DNA of 64,000 nt from the NCBI GenBank assembly GCA_027923965.1, contig AP026969.1, positions 4,526,001 through 4,590,000 on the forward strand. The letters run 5' to 3'. Under the pieces are notes generated by a model. It was given only the letters and a program-made list of their open reading frames with translations, ran no database searches and was not told where the DNA came from. The DNA comes from Comamonadaceae bacterium OS-1. Lineage in GTDB: Bacteria > Pseudomonadota > Gammaproteobacteria > Burkholderiales > Burkholderiaceae_C. Below, piece by piece: positions 1 through 8,496 of the stretch. The position numbers and the translations under genes are program-made. Numbering within the stretch: position 1 is the first letter of the stretch; the number at the start of each line of letters is the position of its first letter.

Positions 1-168
1 CACCAGCTGGGCATGCAGGTGCTGGCCGAGGGCGTGGAAACCGAAGCCCAGGCCAACATCTTGCGCGGGCTGGGCTGCGACGAGGCGCAGGGCTACCTGT
101 ACGCCAAACCCATGCCGATCGAAGACCTGGGGCCCTGGCTGGCACAGCGGCTGGGTGCACCGCCGTGA
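1..168 (+). CDS. EAL-domain c-di-GMP phosphodiesterase, C-terminal end (partial)
   Basis: Only the last 55 codons are present; the gene enters from the left edge. The reading frame contains the late EAL-domain motif AEGVET followed by QGYLYAKPMP, both characteristic of c-di-GMP-specific phosphodiesterases, which cleave cyclic di-GMP to pGpG. The domain ends about 15 residues before the stop, so EAL is the C-terminal domain. The TGA stop overlaps the GTG start of the next gene by 4 bases (GTGA), implying translational coupling with the periplasmic-binding lipoprotein and sensor kinase that follow. What lies N-terminal (GGDEF, PAS or membrane segments) cannot be seen, and the early catalytic residues are outside the window, so activity cannot be judged. 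Confidence 0.88.
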   Translation, partial: HQLGMQVLAEGVETEAQANILRGLGCDEAQGYLYAKPMPIEDLGPWLAQRLGAPP

Positions 169-1268
169 ACCGATGGCTCTGGCTGGCAGCCCTGCTGTTG
201 GCGGGGTGCTTGCAAGGATGCGGCCCGCCCAAAGCCATCCGTCTGGGTTTTATCGGCAGTTTGTCGGACCGGGGGTCTGATACCGGGGAGGATGGCCGCA
301 ACGGCATGATTCTGGCGGTAGAGCAGCGCAACCAGGCTGGCGGCATCCGGGGTCGCATGGTAGAGATGCTGGTACAGGACGATGGCATGGCGCCGGTGAA
401 GTCGCAGCAGGCCATCCAGGCCCTGGTGGCGGCCCAGGTCGATGCGGTGGTGGGGCCGTTCAGCAGTGCGGTGGCGCAGGTGGCGGTACCGCTGAGCAAC
501 CAGGCGGGCATCGTCATGGTCAGCCCCACCGTGACATCCACTGACTTTGCGGGCAAAGACGACTTCTTCATCCGTATCAACCGCACCACGCGTGACAACG
601 CCAGCGATTACGCCCAAGTGCTGTACCAGCGCGGGCAACACAGCATGGCGCTGGCGTACGACACACGCAATGCCAGTTACTCCCTGGCGTGGTTGAGCGC
701 GTTCAGGCAGGCGTATGGCGCGCTGGGCGGGCAGGTGGTGACCGCGGTGGCGTTCGAGTCCAATGCCCGCACCGGTTTTGGCGACGTGGTGCGCCAGCTG
801 CTGGCCCAACCGTCGCAGGGCCTGCTGTTCATCGGCAGTGCCATCGATGTCGCCCGCCTCGCCCAGCAGGCCGACAAGCTGGCTCCAAAGATACCCAAGA
901 GCGCGGCGGAACGCGCCTCTACCGAGCTGCTGCTGGAGCTGGGCGGCCGCTCGGTCGAGGGGCTGCTGATTGCGCAGGCGTTCAACCGGGATGACCCTTC
1001 CGAGCGCTACCGCAGTTTCCACCAGGCGTTTGTGGAGCGGTTTGCGCGGGAGCCCAGCTTTAGCGCGGTGCTGGCGTACGACGGTACCCAGGTGCTGTGC
1101 GAAGCCATTGCCCTGCAGGAACGGGGCCAGTCCTTGAAAGACAGCATCCTCCAGCATGGACCGTTTCAGGGACTGCAGCAAAGCATCCAGTTTGACCGTT
1201 TCGGCGACACCACGCGCAAGGTGTTTTTCACCGAGGTGCGGGGCGGCAAGTTTGTGTTGCTGCAATGA
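165..1268 (+). CDS. ABC-type branched-chain amino acid-like substrate-binding lipoprotein
   Basis: The 367-residue protein starts with GTG overlapping the preceding stop. Its N-terminus is a lipoprotein signal ending in LLLAGC, with Cys15 as the lipidation site, so it should be membrane-tethered in the periplasm. The rest has the layout of the Leu/Ile/Val-binding protein family (type I periplasmic binding fold): an early GFIGSLSD segment, a VDAVVGPFSSAVA segment and a late AYDGTQVLCEA segment. No permease or ATPase genes are nearby. Instead it sits between an EAL protein and a sensor kinase with 4-base overlaps on both sides. The likely role, inferred from context, is ligand sensing for the kinase rather than transport. 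The ligand is unknown. Confidence 0.85.
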   Translation: MNRWLWLAALLLAGCLQGCGPPKAIRLGFIGSLSDRGSDTGEDGRNGMILAVEQRNQAGGIRGRMVEMLVQDDGMAPVKSQQAIQALVAAQVDAVVGPFSSAVAQVAVPLSNQAGIVMVSPTVTSTDFAGKDDFFIRINRTTRDNASDYAQVLYQRGQHSMALAYDTRNASYSLAWLSAFRQAYGALGGQVVTAVAFESNARTGFGDVVRQLLAQPSQGLLFIGSAIDVARLAQQADKLAPKIPKSAAERASTELLLELGGRSVEGLLIAQAFNRDDPSERYRSFHQAFVERFAREPSFSAVLAYDGTQVLCEAIALQERGQSLKDSILQHGPFQGLQQSIQFDRFGDTTRKVFFTEVRGGKFVLLQ

Positions 1269-3574
1269 AGATGCTGCGTGTCTGGCGCCTGCGCAGCTAC
1301 CTGGCGGCCCTGCTGGTGGTGACGATTTTGGCCACGTTTGCGATCGTTGGCTCCGGCATCCTGCTGCTGCGGATACCCAAAATCGAGGCGGACAACAAGG
1401 ACGAGGTGGAGCGCAACACCCATGAAATCGCCGACCGGGTGGAGATTCTGCTGGGTTCGCTGGAAGCCCGCATGGCGCTGATCAGCGAAGCGGTGGAAAA
1501 CCGGGATCTGGTAGAGGCTACTGCGGTGCTGGAACGCGCCGCCTGGGACGGCAAAGCCATCCGCGCCATTTACCTGGCCTCCAACGAGGGCACAGTGCTG
1601 GCCGCCGGGGTGGTGCCCGCGTTGCGCGAGCGCCGCACCGATCTGCTGGGCAGCGACCTGTCGGCCAGCCCGCTGTTTCGGTCCGTGTTGGCATCGCGCC
1701 AGATGGTCTGGGGAGACAAGTTCCTGTCCGCCCTATCGGGGGCGGTGACGGTCGGCCTGGCCTATCCGGTAGGCCGTGACCGCTTGCTGCTAGCCGAGGT
1801 GCCGCTATCGTATTTGCTGGATACCTTCCAGCTCGCGGCAGGCCAGCGCACTGCGTCCATCTGGCTGGTGGACCGCAGCGGAGAAATTGTGGCCGACACC
1901 GATGGCGGGCAGCATGTGGGCACGATGAATGTGCTGAACTGGCCCTTGATGCAGGCCGCGCGGAACTTTCAAACCCTGCCCGAAGTGTTCCGCTTCGAGG
2001 GCCGCAGTTTCCACCCGGCAGTCGCGCATTCCCAGGCGCTGGACTGGTATTTTGTAGGTGGCATGCCCGCCGGGCTGGAGAACCAGGACATTCGGGGGCT
2101 GGTGGTATTGGTGGTGGGCGGGTTTGCGGGGGCCTTGCTGGTGGGCCTGGTGCTGGCTCCGTTCTGGGCTTCGTGGCTGACCCGGCCGTTACGCCGCATC
2201 GTCGCCCGCGCCGGGCAGATCACCCAGGGGGCGGCAGGCGGACCCTGGCCACGCGGTGCCATCCTCGAGTTCAACTACCTGTCGGCCGACCTGGAGAGAA
2301 TGGCCCGTACCCTGCAGGAACGCGAGCTGAAGTCGCAAGCCATCTTCAACGCCTCGCCCGTGCCCATGTCGGTCACCCACACCGAATCTCCTTATGCGCT
2401 GCTGGACGTGAACGAAGCCTGGTGCCGGGGCTTTGGGCGCACGCGGGAGGCGGTGTTGGGCCGTACTGCGAGCGAGATCGGTCTGTGGCGTTCGCAGGAG
2501 GAACGCAGCGCCATGCTGGACGGCCTGCAGCAGGGGCAAGCCGTGGTGGAGGCCTGGATGCTGAGGGGCGACGGGGTGGCGGTGTTGTTCCAGCTGTCCC
2601 GGCGGCAGGCGCAGGTGGGAAATTCTTTCTTGATGGTCTGGGCGGCAGTAGAAATGACCCATATCCGCCGCATCAGCAACGAACTGCGCGAACTCAATAC
2701 CGAACTCGAAGCCCGGGTGCAGCGCCGCACCCAGGCCCTGGCTGCCGCCAACGAAGAACTGTCGGGTGCGGTGGCCCATCTGCGCGATGCCCAGGGTGAG
2801 CTGGTGCGTGCCGAAAAAATGGCCGCGTTGGGCGGGCTGGTGGCCGGTGTCGCCCACGAGCTCAACACCCCGTTGGGCAACAGCCTGATGGCGGTCACCA
2901 CGCTCACCGACGAGGTGCGCCAGTTCCGCGCCGCCATGCACACCGGCCTGCGCCGCAGCGCGCTGGACAACCTGCTCGACAGCGTGGACCAGGCCACCGA
3001 CATCGCCGCCCGCAACCTGCACCGCGCGGCCGACCTGGTCACCAGCTTCAAGCAGGTGGCGGTGGACCAAACCAGTTCGCAGCGCCGCCATTTCGAGCTG
3101 CGTGAGGTGGTGGATGAAATGGTGGTCAGCCTGCGCCCGTCTTTCGCCCGCACGCCCTACAAAATTCTGGTGGATGTGCCCACCGGTTTGCGGCTGGACA
3201 GCTACCCCGGAGCCCTGGGCCAGGCGATTGGCAACCTGATCCATAACGCGGTGCTACACGGCTTTGATGGCCGCGACCATGGCACGGTGCGCATCACCGG
3301 CGGGCGTGACGACCAGGGCGTAGTGGTGCTGCGCGTAGCCGATGACGGGCACGGCATTTCGCCCGATCTGCTGGACCGCATCTTCGACCCTTTCTTCACC
3401 ACCAAAATGGGCCGTGGCGGCACCGGCTTGGGCCTGCACATCACTTACAACGTGGTGAGCAATGTGCTGGGTGGCGGGCTCAGTGTTCGCAGCACGCCGG
3501 GTTCAGGGACTTGCTTTGAAATGCGCCTGCCGGATATGGCGCCGCGCACCAGTGGGCCTGCATCACTGGATTAA
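1265..3574 (+). CDS. Membrane-bound sensor histidine kinase with extracytoplasmic sensor, HAMP and PAS domains
   Basis: The 769-residue protein has a transmembrane helix near residues 11-34, a large periplasmic sensor region, and a second helix near 278-301. A HAMP linker, a PAS domain (about 355-470) and a coiled coil follow. The phosphoacceptor motif VAHELNTPLGN has the predicted phospho-His at residue 531. The ATPase domain shows an N-box near Asn661, then DDGHGIS and GRGGTGLGLHI. It overlaps the upstream binding-protein gene by 4 bases (ATGA). No response regulator follows; an AT-rich region and a polysaccharide operon come next. The kinase may read ligand occupancy of the lipoprotein and control a distant regulator. 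Domains are clear; signal and target are inferred. Confidence 0.92.
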   Translation: MKMLRVWRLRSYLAALLVVTILATFAIVGSGILLLRIPKIEADNKDEVERNTHEIADRVEILLGSLEARMALISEAVENRDLVEATAVLERAAWDGKAIRAIYLASNEGTVLAAGVVPALRERRTDLLGSDLSASPLFRSVLASRQMVWGDKFLSALSGAVTVGLAYPVGRDRLLLAEVPLSYLLDTFQLAAGQRTASIWLVDRSGEIVADTDGGQHVGTMNVLNWPLMQAARNFQTLPEVFRFEGRSFHPAVAHSQALDWYFVGGMPAGLENQDIRGLVVLVVGGFAGALLVGLVLAPFWASWLTRPLRRIVARAGQITQGAAGGPWPRGAILEFNYLSADLERMARTLQERELKSQAIFNASPVPMSVTHTESPYALLDVNEAWCRGFGRTREAVLGRTASEIGLWRSQEERSAMLDGLQQGQAVVEAWMLRGDGVAVLFQLSRRQAQVGNSFLMVWAAVEMTHIRRISNELRELNTELEARVQRRTQALAAANEELSGAVAHLRDAQGELVRAEKMAALGGLVAGVAHELNTPLGNSLMAVTTLTDEVRQFRAAMHTGLRRSALDNLLDSVDQATDIAARNLHRAADLVTSFKQVAVDQTSSQRRHFELREVVDEMVVSLRPSFARTPYKILVDVPTGLRLDSYPGALGQAIGNLIHNAVLHGFDGRDHGTVRITGGRDDQGVVVLRVADDGHGISPDLLDRIFDPFFTTKMGRGGTGLGLHITYNVVSNVLGGGLSVRSTPGSGTCFEMRLPDMAPRTSGPASLD

Positions 3575-3589
3575 TTCTTTGGGTAGGCT

Positions 3590-3635
3590 GCTTGCGCTTG
3601 TCCAGAATGTGTTTTTAGCTATTGAAATAGTAGCT
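3590..3635. repeat. Interspersed intergenic repeat, copy 1
   Basis: This copy begins 15 bases after the kinase stop. It carries the degenerate core GCTTGCGCTTGTCCAGAA followed by the short hairpin AGCTATTGAAATAGTAGCT. It marks the left edge of the AT-rich control region. Confidence 0.6.
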
Positions 3636-3694
3636 AATTACCACACTAGATTTATTTTTCACACAATTATTACAATATATTGCATACACAATAT

Positions 3695-3709
3695 TTGATA
3701 TAATATCAA
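3695..3709. repeat. Perfect palindrome centred on TATAAT
   Basis: The arms TTGATAT (3695-3701) and ATATCAA (3703-3709) flank a single A. The right half of the palindrome contains a consensus -10 hexamer, so a dimeric regulator bound here would cover a promoter if that hexamer is used. Confidence 0.5.
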
Positions 3710-3720
3710 TCATATTTGCA

Positions 3721-3753
3721 TGCACAATATTTTTATTACAAAAATATTGTGCA
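3721..3753. repeat. Perfect 14-base inverted repeat with 5-base loop
   Basis: The arms TGCACAATATTTTT (3721-3734) and AAAAATATTGTGCA (3740-3753) are exact reverse complements around ATTAC. The related string ACACAATATTT also occurs at 3687-3696, so the CACAATATT half-site is repeated. It could be an operator or, if transcribed, a stable RNA hairpin. Confidence 0.7.
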
Positions 3754-3790
3754 CATTGATCCTCTAGATAGTAAACTTCATGTGAACTAT

Positions 3791-3813
3791 GTAAGAAAAA
3801 AACTTTTTCTTAC
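3791..3813. repeat. Perfect 10-base hairpin with 3-base loop
   Basis: GTAAGAAAAA (3791-3800) pairs exactly with TTTTTCTTAC (3804-3813) around AAC. Its T run is inside the stem rather than after it, so it is not a classical intrinsic terminator. It lies about 150 bases before the preferred synthase start and could form a leader-RNA hairpin. Confidence 0.6.
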
Positions 3814-3962
3814 CTATATGACTTTTGTCATTTACTGAATTTGCTTGATTTAAAAGCGGGCGCCGTGCCTGGCGGTTGCCATGGCCATGTGTCCCGTGCG
3901 CACTGCTGGACCGCACGTCCTGGCAGCGTTGCCGCACGGTGTTAACCACTTCTCTTTGTTGT

Positions 3963-5432
3963 ATGACCCCTTTTTCCATTACGTGCGCGTGGCGCTTTGT
4001 AGTTGGTGCTTTGGCCCTCTGGGCAGTGCCTGCCCTGTCCGGCGTGCAGACCGAACCGGGTACCGCATTGGGCTACGCGCTGGCGAGCCCATTCGGTGCG
4101 GTATGGGCGTGGAGTTTGGTGGGCTTGATGGGGTTGGTGATGGTGCTGCTGACGGTGTACACGCTGCGGCATTACGTGTTCTCGCTGAACCGGCTGTTTG
4201 GCAAGCAACGCCACCCGTACGCCAGCATCGTCAGCGCCGACTGGCCCAGGGTGACCATCTTTGTGGCCGCGCACAACGAAGAAGACGTGATCCAGGACTG
4301 CCTGGAGAACCTGATGCGGGTGGACTACCCGGCGGACCGCATGGTCATCATGCCGGTCAACGACCGCTCCAGCGACCGCACCCGCGAGATCATTGATGCG
4401 GTGGTGGCGCGCTTTCCGGGGCGCATCACCCCGTTCCACCGGGTCAGCGGCAAGCCCGGCAAGGCCGCCGCCCTCAAAGATGCCACGGCGCTGATCGACA
4501 CCGACTTCATCATCGTCTTCGATGCCGACTACATGCCCTCACGCGGCCTCATCCGCCGCCTCATGGCCCCCTTCTTCGACCCCGAAGTCGGCGCGGTGAT
4601 GGGCCGCGTGGTCCCGCACAACGTCGGTGCCAACCTGCTCACCCGGCTGCTGGATCTGGAGCGCTCTGGCGGCTACCAGGTCGACCAACAAGCCCGCATG
4701 AACCTGGGCCTGGTCCCCCAATACGGCGGCACGGTGGGCGGCATCCGCATCAGCGCCCTGGAATCGGTGGGCGGCTGGCACGACGACGTACTGGCCGAAG
4801 ACACCGACCTCACCTACCGGCTGCTGCTGGGGGGCTGGCTCACCGTCTACCACAACCGGGCCGAATGCTACGAAGAAGTGCCGCAGAACTGGGGCGTGCG
4901 CATGCGCCAGATCAAGCGCTGGTCCAAAGGCCACAACCAGGCCCTGGTGCGCCACAGCGGGGCCCTGCTGCGTAACCCCGCCCTCAGCCTGATCGAGCGG
5001 GTAGACGGCTTCTTGCTGCTGGGCGTGTACATGATGTCGCCCATCCTGCTATTCGGCTGGGTACTCAGCTTGTTGATGTACTTCACGGTCTCCATGCAGG
5101 TACTGGCCCCGGCGTTGCTGCTGATTGCTTTCATGGCCCACAGCGCGCTGGGCAACTTTGCCGCCTTCTTCGAGATCGCCACCGCCGTCCACCTGGACCG
5201 CTCGCGCCAGCGCATCCACCTGCTGGCATTCACGTTCATGGGCTTTATCGTCAGCGCGGTGGCGATTGCCCAGTCGGTGCTGGAGCAACTGCTGTGGGAT
5301 CGGCTGCCCGGCAAGGGCTTTCACTGGGACAAGACGGTGCGGTACCGCCGTGCGGCCGTGCCGGTGGCGGCGGCGTCTACGGCCATGTCCGGGTCCGCGC
5401 GCACGCCGGTCGCGGCAGAGATGCACCCATGA
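3963..5432 (+). CDS. Processive family 2 glycosyltransferase (polysaccharide synthase)
   Basis: The 489-residue inner-membrane protein has two N-terminal hydrophobic segments, a GT2 catalytic domain and several C-terminal membrane helices. The domain begins AAHNEEDVI and contains the substrate-binding DAD at residues 187-189, EDTD at 279-282, and QIKRW at 316-320. The D,D,D,QxxRW set is the signature of processive beta-glycan synthases such as PgaC, BcsA and hyaluronan synthase, which polymerise and translocate the chain together. I chose ATG 3963 because it places a membrane helix at the N-terminus; an in-frame ATG at 3876 is possible, and neither has a good ribosome site. It is the first gene of an operon and overlaps the next by 4 bases. 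With wecB nearby, an N-acetylhexosamine polymer is the likely product. Confidence 0.92.
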   Translation: MTPFSITCAWRFVVGALALWAVPALSGVQTEPGTALGYALASPFGAVWAWSLVGLMGLVMVLLTVYTLRHYVFSLNRLFGKQRHPYASIVSADWPRVTIFVAAHNEEDVIQDCLENLMRVDYPADRMVIMPVNDRSSDRTREIIDAVVARFPGRITPFHRVSGKPGKAAALKDATALIDTDFIIVFDADYMPSRGLIRRLMAPFFDPEVGAVMGRVVPHNVGANLLTRLLDLERSGGYQVDQQARMNLGLVPQYGGTVGGIRISALESVGGWHDDVLAEDTDLTYRLLLGGWLTVYHNRAECYEEVPQNWGVRMRQIKRWSKGHNQALVRHSGALLRNPALSLIERVDGFLLLGVYMMSPILLFGWVLSLLMYFTVSMQVLAPALLLIAFMAHSALGNFAAFFEIATAVHLDRSRQRIHLLAFTFMGFIVSAVAIAQSVLEQLLWDRLPGKGFHWDKTVRYRRAAVPVAAASTAMSGSARTPVAAEMHP

Positions 5433-6589
5433 TGTTGGCCTTGCTGGTCCTGCTCACGGTGTCGGTGCTGGTGGTGCCGCTGCTGCCTGCGCTGCGCGAG
5501 TGGCGGCGGCCCAGCGATGTGGTGCCGCTGCCGATTGACGAGGCCGATGCCCTGGACCCGCCGTACCTGGCCCAGCGTTTTGCGGCCCTGCTGAGGCAGG
5601 CTGTTCAGGGGGGCGCCACGCACCTAGGCGGCTCGGGCATCGCCCATGTGGCCCTGCACGCGGAGAACGCCGGCCTGCCGTTGCTGGCGGCCGAATTGGC
5701 GGCAGGGCGCACCGACCGCCTGTGGCATATTGAAGGTGAAGGCGATGTCCACTTGCCCGAAGGTATCGGCTTTTATGCCGAAGTATCGGCCTCGGCTGGA
5801 CTGCACACGGCCGCGCACCACCTCTACCGCGCCGTGTGGTCCGGTGGCCGGGCCACCTTGGCCCCCTTGTGCACCGTGCTGCGCTGGGCGCATGGCCAGG
5901 AAGTGCACGTTGGCACGGGTTGCCATTTGGCGGGCCGGGTCACGGCTGAGAAGACCATCACCGTTGCGCAGGGAGTGGACTTCATGCTCCTGCATGCGCC
6001 CCGCATCGACTTTGCGGAGCAAGGCGACAGCCCGACCGACCGTGTGCCGCCCCCTTCATCCCCTTCACCCTCCTCACCCGCTCTGACGGACCTTGCCCCC
6101 ACCGACTGGCCTGCTGGCGTGGTGTGGAACCCGCAGGTACGCCGTGCGTTTGCGCGGTCTGCGCTGCAGATCGAAGCGCGGCGGGCCTGGCACGGTGACG
6201 TGGTGTGCCTGGCCGACCTGGCCTTGGGCGGGCATTGCCAGGCAGACGGCAGCCTGAAGGCGCGCGGCGACCTGCACGTGGGGGCGGGCAGCCACATCCG
6301 CGGCAACATCGTGGCCGGGGGCAGTATCCACCTGGGCGCGGGATGCGTGGTGCGGGGCTCGGTCCTGTCCGAGACCGCGATCGTGGTCGGACCCGGCTGC
6401 ACGGTGGGCGCGCCCGGCACCCTGGCAACCGTCACCGCACCCCATATCGCCATTGCGCCGGGGGCCACGGTCTACGGCACCATCTGGGCCGAAGAAACAG
6501 GCCAGACCACCACGGCGGCCGATGCCGCGTCGGACGAACCTTCATGGACAGACCTGTCCCCATCCGCCGTGGTGGGGGGGGTGGCATGA
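5429..6589 (+). CDS. Membrane-anchored bactofilin-like (polymer-forming) beta-helix protein
   Basis: The 386-residue protein starts at ATG 5429, overlapping the synthase stop. It opens with a strong transmembrane helix (about residues 2-22). From roughly residue 90 onward there are runs of short Gly/Val/Ala-rich turns, clearest in the last third: GDLHVGAGSHIRGNIVAGG, then HLGAGCVVRGSVLS. These resemble the rungs of the right-handed beta-helix of bactofilins (polymer-forming cytoskeletal proteins); a hexapeptide-repeat left-handed helix is the main alternative. A proline/serine-rich linker near residues 207-220 separates two such blocks. Bactofilins scaffold envelope enzymes, so this one may hold the polysaccharide synthase or modifying enzymes in place. 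The fold is inferred from sequence pattern, the scaffold role from location. Confidence 0.75.
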   Translation: MMLALLVLLTVSVLVVPLLPALREWRRPSDVVPLPIDEADALDPPYLAQRFAALLRQAVQGGATHLGGSGIAHVALHAENAGLPLLAAELAAGRTDRLWHIEGEGDVHLPEGIGFYAEVSASAGLHTAAHHLYRAVWSGGRATLAPLCTVLRWAHGQEVHVGTGCHLAGRVTAEKTITVAQGVDFMLLHAPRIDFAEQGDSPTDRVPPPSSPSPSSPALTDLAPTDWPAGVVWNPQVRRAFARSALQIEARRAWHGDVVCLADLALGGHCQADGSLKARGDLHVGAGSHIRGNIVAGGSIHLGAGCVVRGSVLSETAIVVGPGCTVGAPGTLATVTAPHIAIAPGATVYGTIWAEETGQTTTAADAASDEPSWTDLSPSAVVGGVA

Positions 6590-8496
6590 GCGGCGTGTGG
6601 CGGATATTGCGCGCAGCGATGGCAGCCGGCCTGCTGGCCTGGCTGGCGCTGTGGGCCTGGTCGCACTGGGGTGCGCCCCAGGCCACGGCGCTGACCCACC
6701 TGGCCTTGCTCGTCCCCGATGACGTGGCCAGCGACGACCCCACCGTGCAGGCCTGGTTGGATGCGGCGGCAGAAACCGGCTTCTCCATGGCCTTGGTGCG
6801 GGCATCGGCGCTGCTGCGCCCGGGCGGCTACCCGCTGGATGCGGCCCTGGTGGTGCCCGACACCGTACACCGCCACATGAACAGCGCCCTGGTGGCCCAC
6901 CTGCAAGCCCGGGTACGGGCCGGGGCGCAGCTCATGCTGGTGCACGACGCCGGGGTCTCCGACATGGACGGCAACTACCACCCTGTGCAGTCACGCCTGT
7001 CCACCCTGGCCGGGGTCCGCTACGCGCTGTACGAGAAGCTCGGGCCGGGCATGCTCAGCGAGCAGGTGGCCTGGGTCGATGGCGCAGCGGTGCCGCTGCT
7101 GCGCCTGCCCCCGGGCAAACTCATGCGCGAGGGTGGCGAGAGCCCCCTGGTCAGCACCCAGTCCGCCCCCCAGGCCGACGAAGAGCTGGCCGTGGTCAGC
7201 TACAACTACGGGCGCTTGCGCTACCCGGTGTTTGCCACCAGCGGAGCGTTTGACGGCCAGCGTCTGATGCACTTTGAGGGCGGCGGCCTGCTGGCCGGGG
7301 TGCACACCCTGGGCGAAGGCAAGGTGCTGTTCGTCAATCTACCGCTGGGCTATTTGAAGCTGCGCACCGACGGCTTCTTCCTGCACAGCTTCCTGCGCTA
7401 CTTTGCGCAAGACATGGCGCAGCTGCCGCAGCTCTCGGCCCTGCCCGAGGCGCAAGGCGCGCTGATCATGAACTGGCACATCGACTCGGCCAAAGCCGAA
7501 CCCGCGATGGAGAAGCTGGAAGCCCTGGGCATCTTCGAGCAAGGCCCGTACTCCGTGGACCTGACCGCCGGGCCCGACGTGGACACCGTGGGCGACGGCG
7601 CGGGCATGGACCTGGACCACAACCCCCGCATGCAGGCCTGGGTAAGGCGCTTTGTTGCGCGTGGCGACGAAATCGGCAGCCATGGCGGTTGGATCCACAA
7701 CGCCTTTGGCCTGGTGGTGGACAAACAGCCCGCAGAGCGGTCCATTCCGTTGATCCAAAAGAACCTGGCCAGCGTGCAGGCGGTCAGTGAGCGGCCCGTA
7801 CGCGAATACTCCGCTCCGGTGGGCAACCACCCGGCATGGGTCACGCAGTGGCTGCACGACCATGGCATCCACGCTTACTACTCCACCGGTGATATCGGCA
7901 TGGCCCCCACCCGCAGCTACCAGGATGAAAAGCGTGGCCCTGCCGATACCTGGGCCTTCCCGGTGCTCAGCTACGGCACCTATGGCACCTTTGAAGACGC
8001 CCAGGCCGCCCACCAGTCCGAGCGCGACATTGCCACCTGGCTCAAGGATGTGGCCGACTACTGCGCCCAGTACCGCACCGTGCGCCTGGTGTACTTCCAC
8101 CCCCCCGGCATCGCCATGTTTCCGCTCGCCTTCAAGGAGTGGATGCAACACACGGCCAGCCTGCTGCGCAGCAAAACCCTGCGCTGGATCACCATGGCCC
8201 AGTACGCCGACTTTGCCAACCAGCGGCTGCAGGTGCAGTGGGCGATCACCCCGGACCCAGAGCTCCCGGGAGCCCAGCTGCTCAGCGCCGAGCACCCGCA
8301 TTCGCTGGCGCACATGGCCTGGCTGCTGCCGATGCAGCGCTACGCCCAGCCGGTGGTGCTCGAAGGCTTGGCGCAAATCGATAACGACAGCCGCTACTGG
8401 CGCGTGGTGGCGGGCCCGTCCGCCACCTTGCGCCTGCGCCTGCCTGCGTACACCAACCAGTCCCTTTCTGCTTCCGCCACGGTGAAACAACCATGA
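6586..8496 (+). CDS. Deacetylase-like protein A of the exopolysaccharide operon (membrane-anchored, N-terminal amidotransferase-like domain)
   Basis: The 636-residue protein starts by 4-base overlap. An N-terminal hydrophobic segment (about residues 8-26) should anchor it facing the periplasm. Residues 35-150 resemble a class I amidotransferase/ThuA-like fold (ALLVPDDVA start, LMLVHDAG strand). The remainder resembles a NodB-type deacetylase: NWHIDS at 296-301, HGGWIH at 366-371 and HPPG at 505-508. It is paralogous to the protein encoded at 12563-14701, which has DWHVDD at the first site. Here the second acidic residue is Ser301 and the leading residue is Asn296, so a metal ligand may be lost. 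It may be inactive, regulatory or specialised for a different step. Family assignment is by motif only. Confidence 0.72.
   Translation: MSGVWRILRAAMAAGLLAWLALWAWSHWGAPQATALTHLALLVPDDVASDDPTVQAWLDAAAETGFSMALVRASALLRPGGYPLDAALVVPDTVHRHMNSALVAHLQARVRAGAQLMLVHDAGVSDMDGNYHPVQSRLSTLAGVRYALYEKLGPGMLSEQVAWVDGAAVPLLRLPPGKLMREGGESPLVSTQSAPQADEELAVVSYNYGRLRYPVFATSGAFDGQRLMHFEGGGLLAGVHTLGEGKVLFVNLPLGYLKLRTDGFFLHSFLRYFAQDMAQLPQLSALPEAQGALIMNWHIDSAKAEPAMEKLEALGIFEQGPYSVDLTAGPDVDTVGDGAGMDLDHNPRMQAWVRRFVARGDEIGSHGGWIHNAFGLVVDKQPAERSIPLIQKNLASVQAVSERPVREYSAPVGNHPAWVTQWLHDHGIHAYYSTGDIGMAPTRSYQDEKRGPADTWAFPVLSYGTYGTFEDAQAAHQSERDIATWLKDVADYCAQYRTVRLVYFHPPGIAMFPLAFKEWMQHTASLLRSKTLRWITMAQYADFANQRLQVQWAITPDPELPGAQLLSAEHPHSLAHMAWLLPMQRYAQPVVLEGLAQIDNDSRYWRVVAGPSATLRLRLPAYTNQSLSASATVKQP

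Larger units (their letters stand above)
3636..3962. promoter_or_regulatory. AT-rich control region upstream of the exopolysaccharide operon
   Basis: No convincing gene is present. About 200 bases (3640-3855) are strikingly AT-rich against a GC-rich neighbourhood and contain three perfect hairpins, listed separately. A TATAAT hexamer lies at 3699-3704 inside the first palindrome, but I find no matching -35 element at normal spacing. The composition suits a promoter or silencer region (for example binding of an H-NS-type protein). That reading is inference. From about 3860 the sequence becomes GC-rich again, and alternative start codons of the synthase begin at 3876. Confidence 0.55.
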
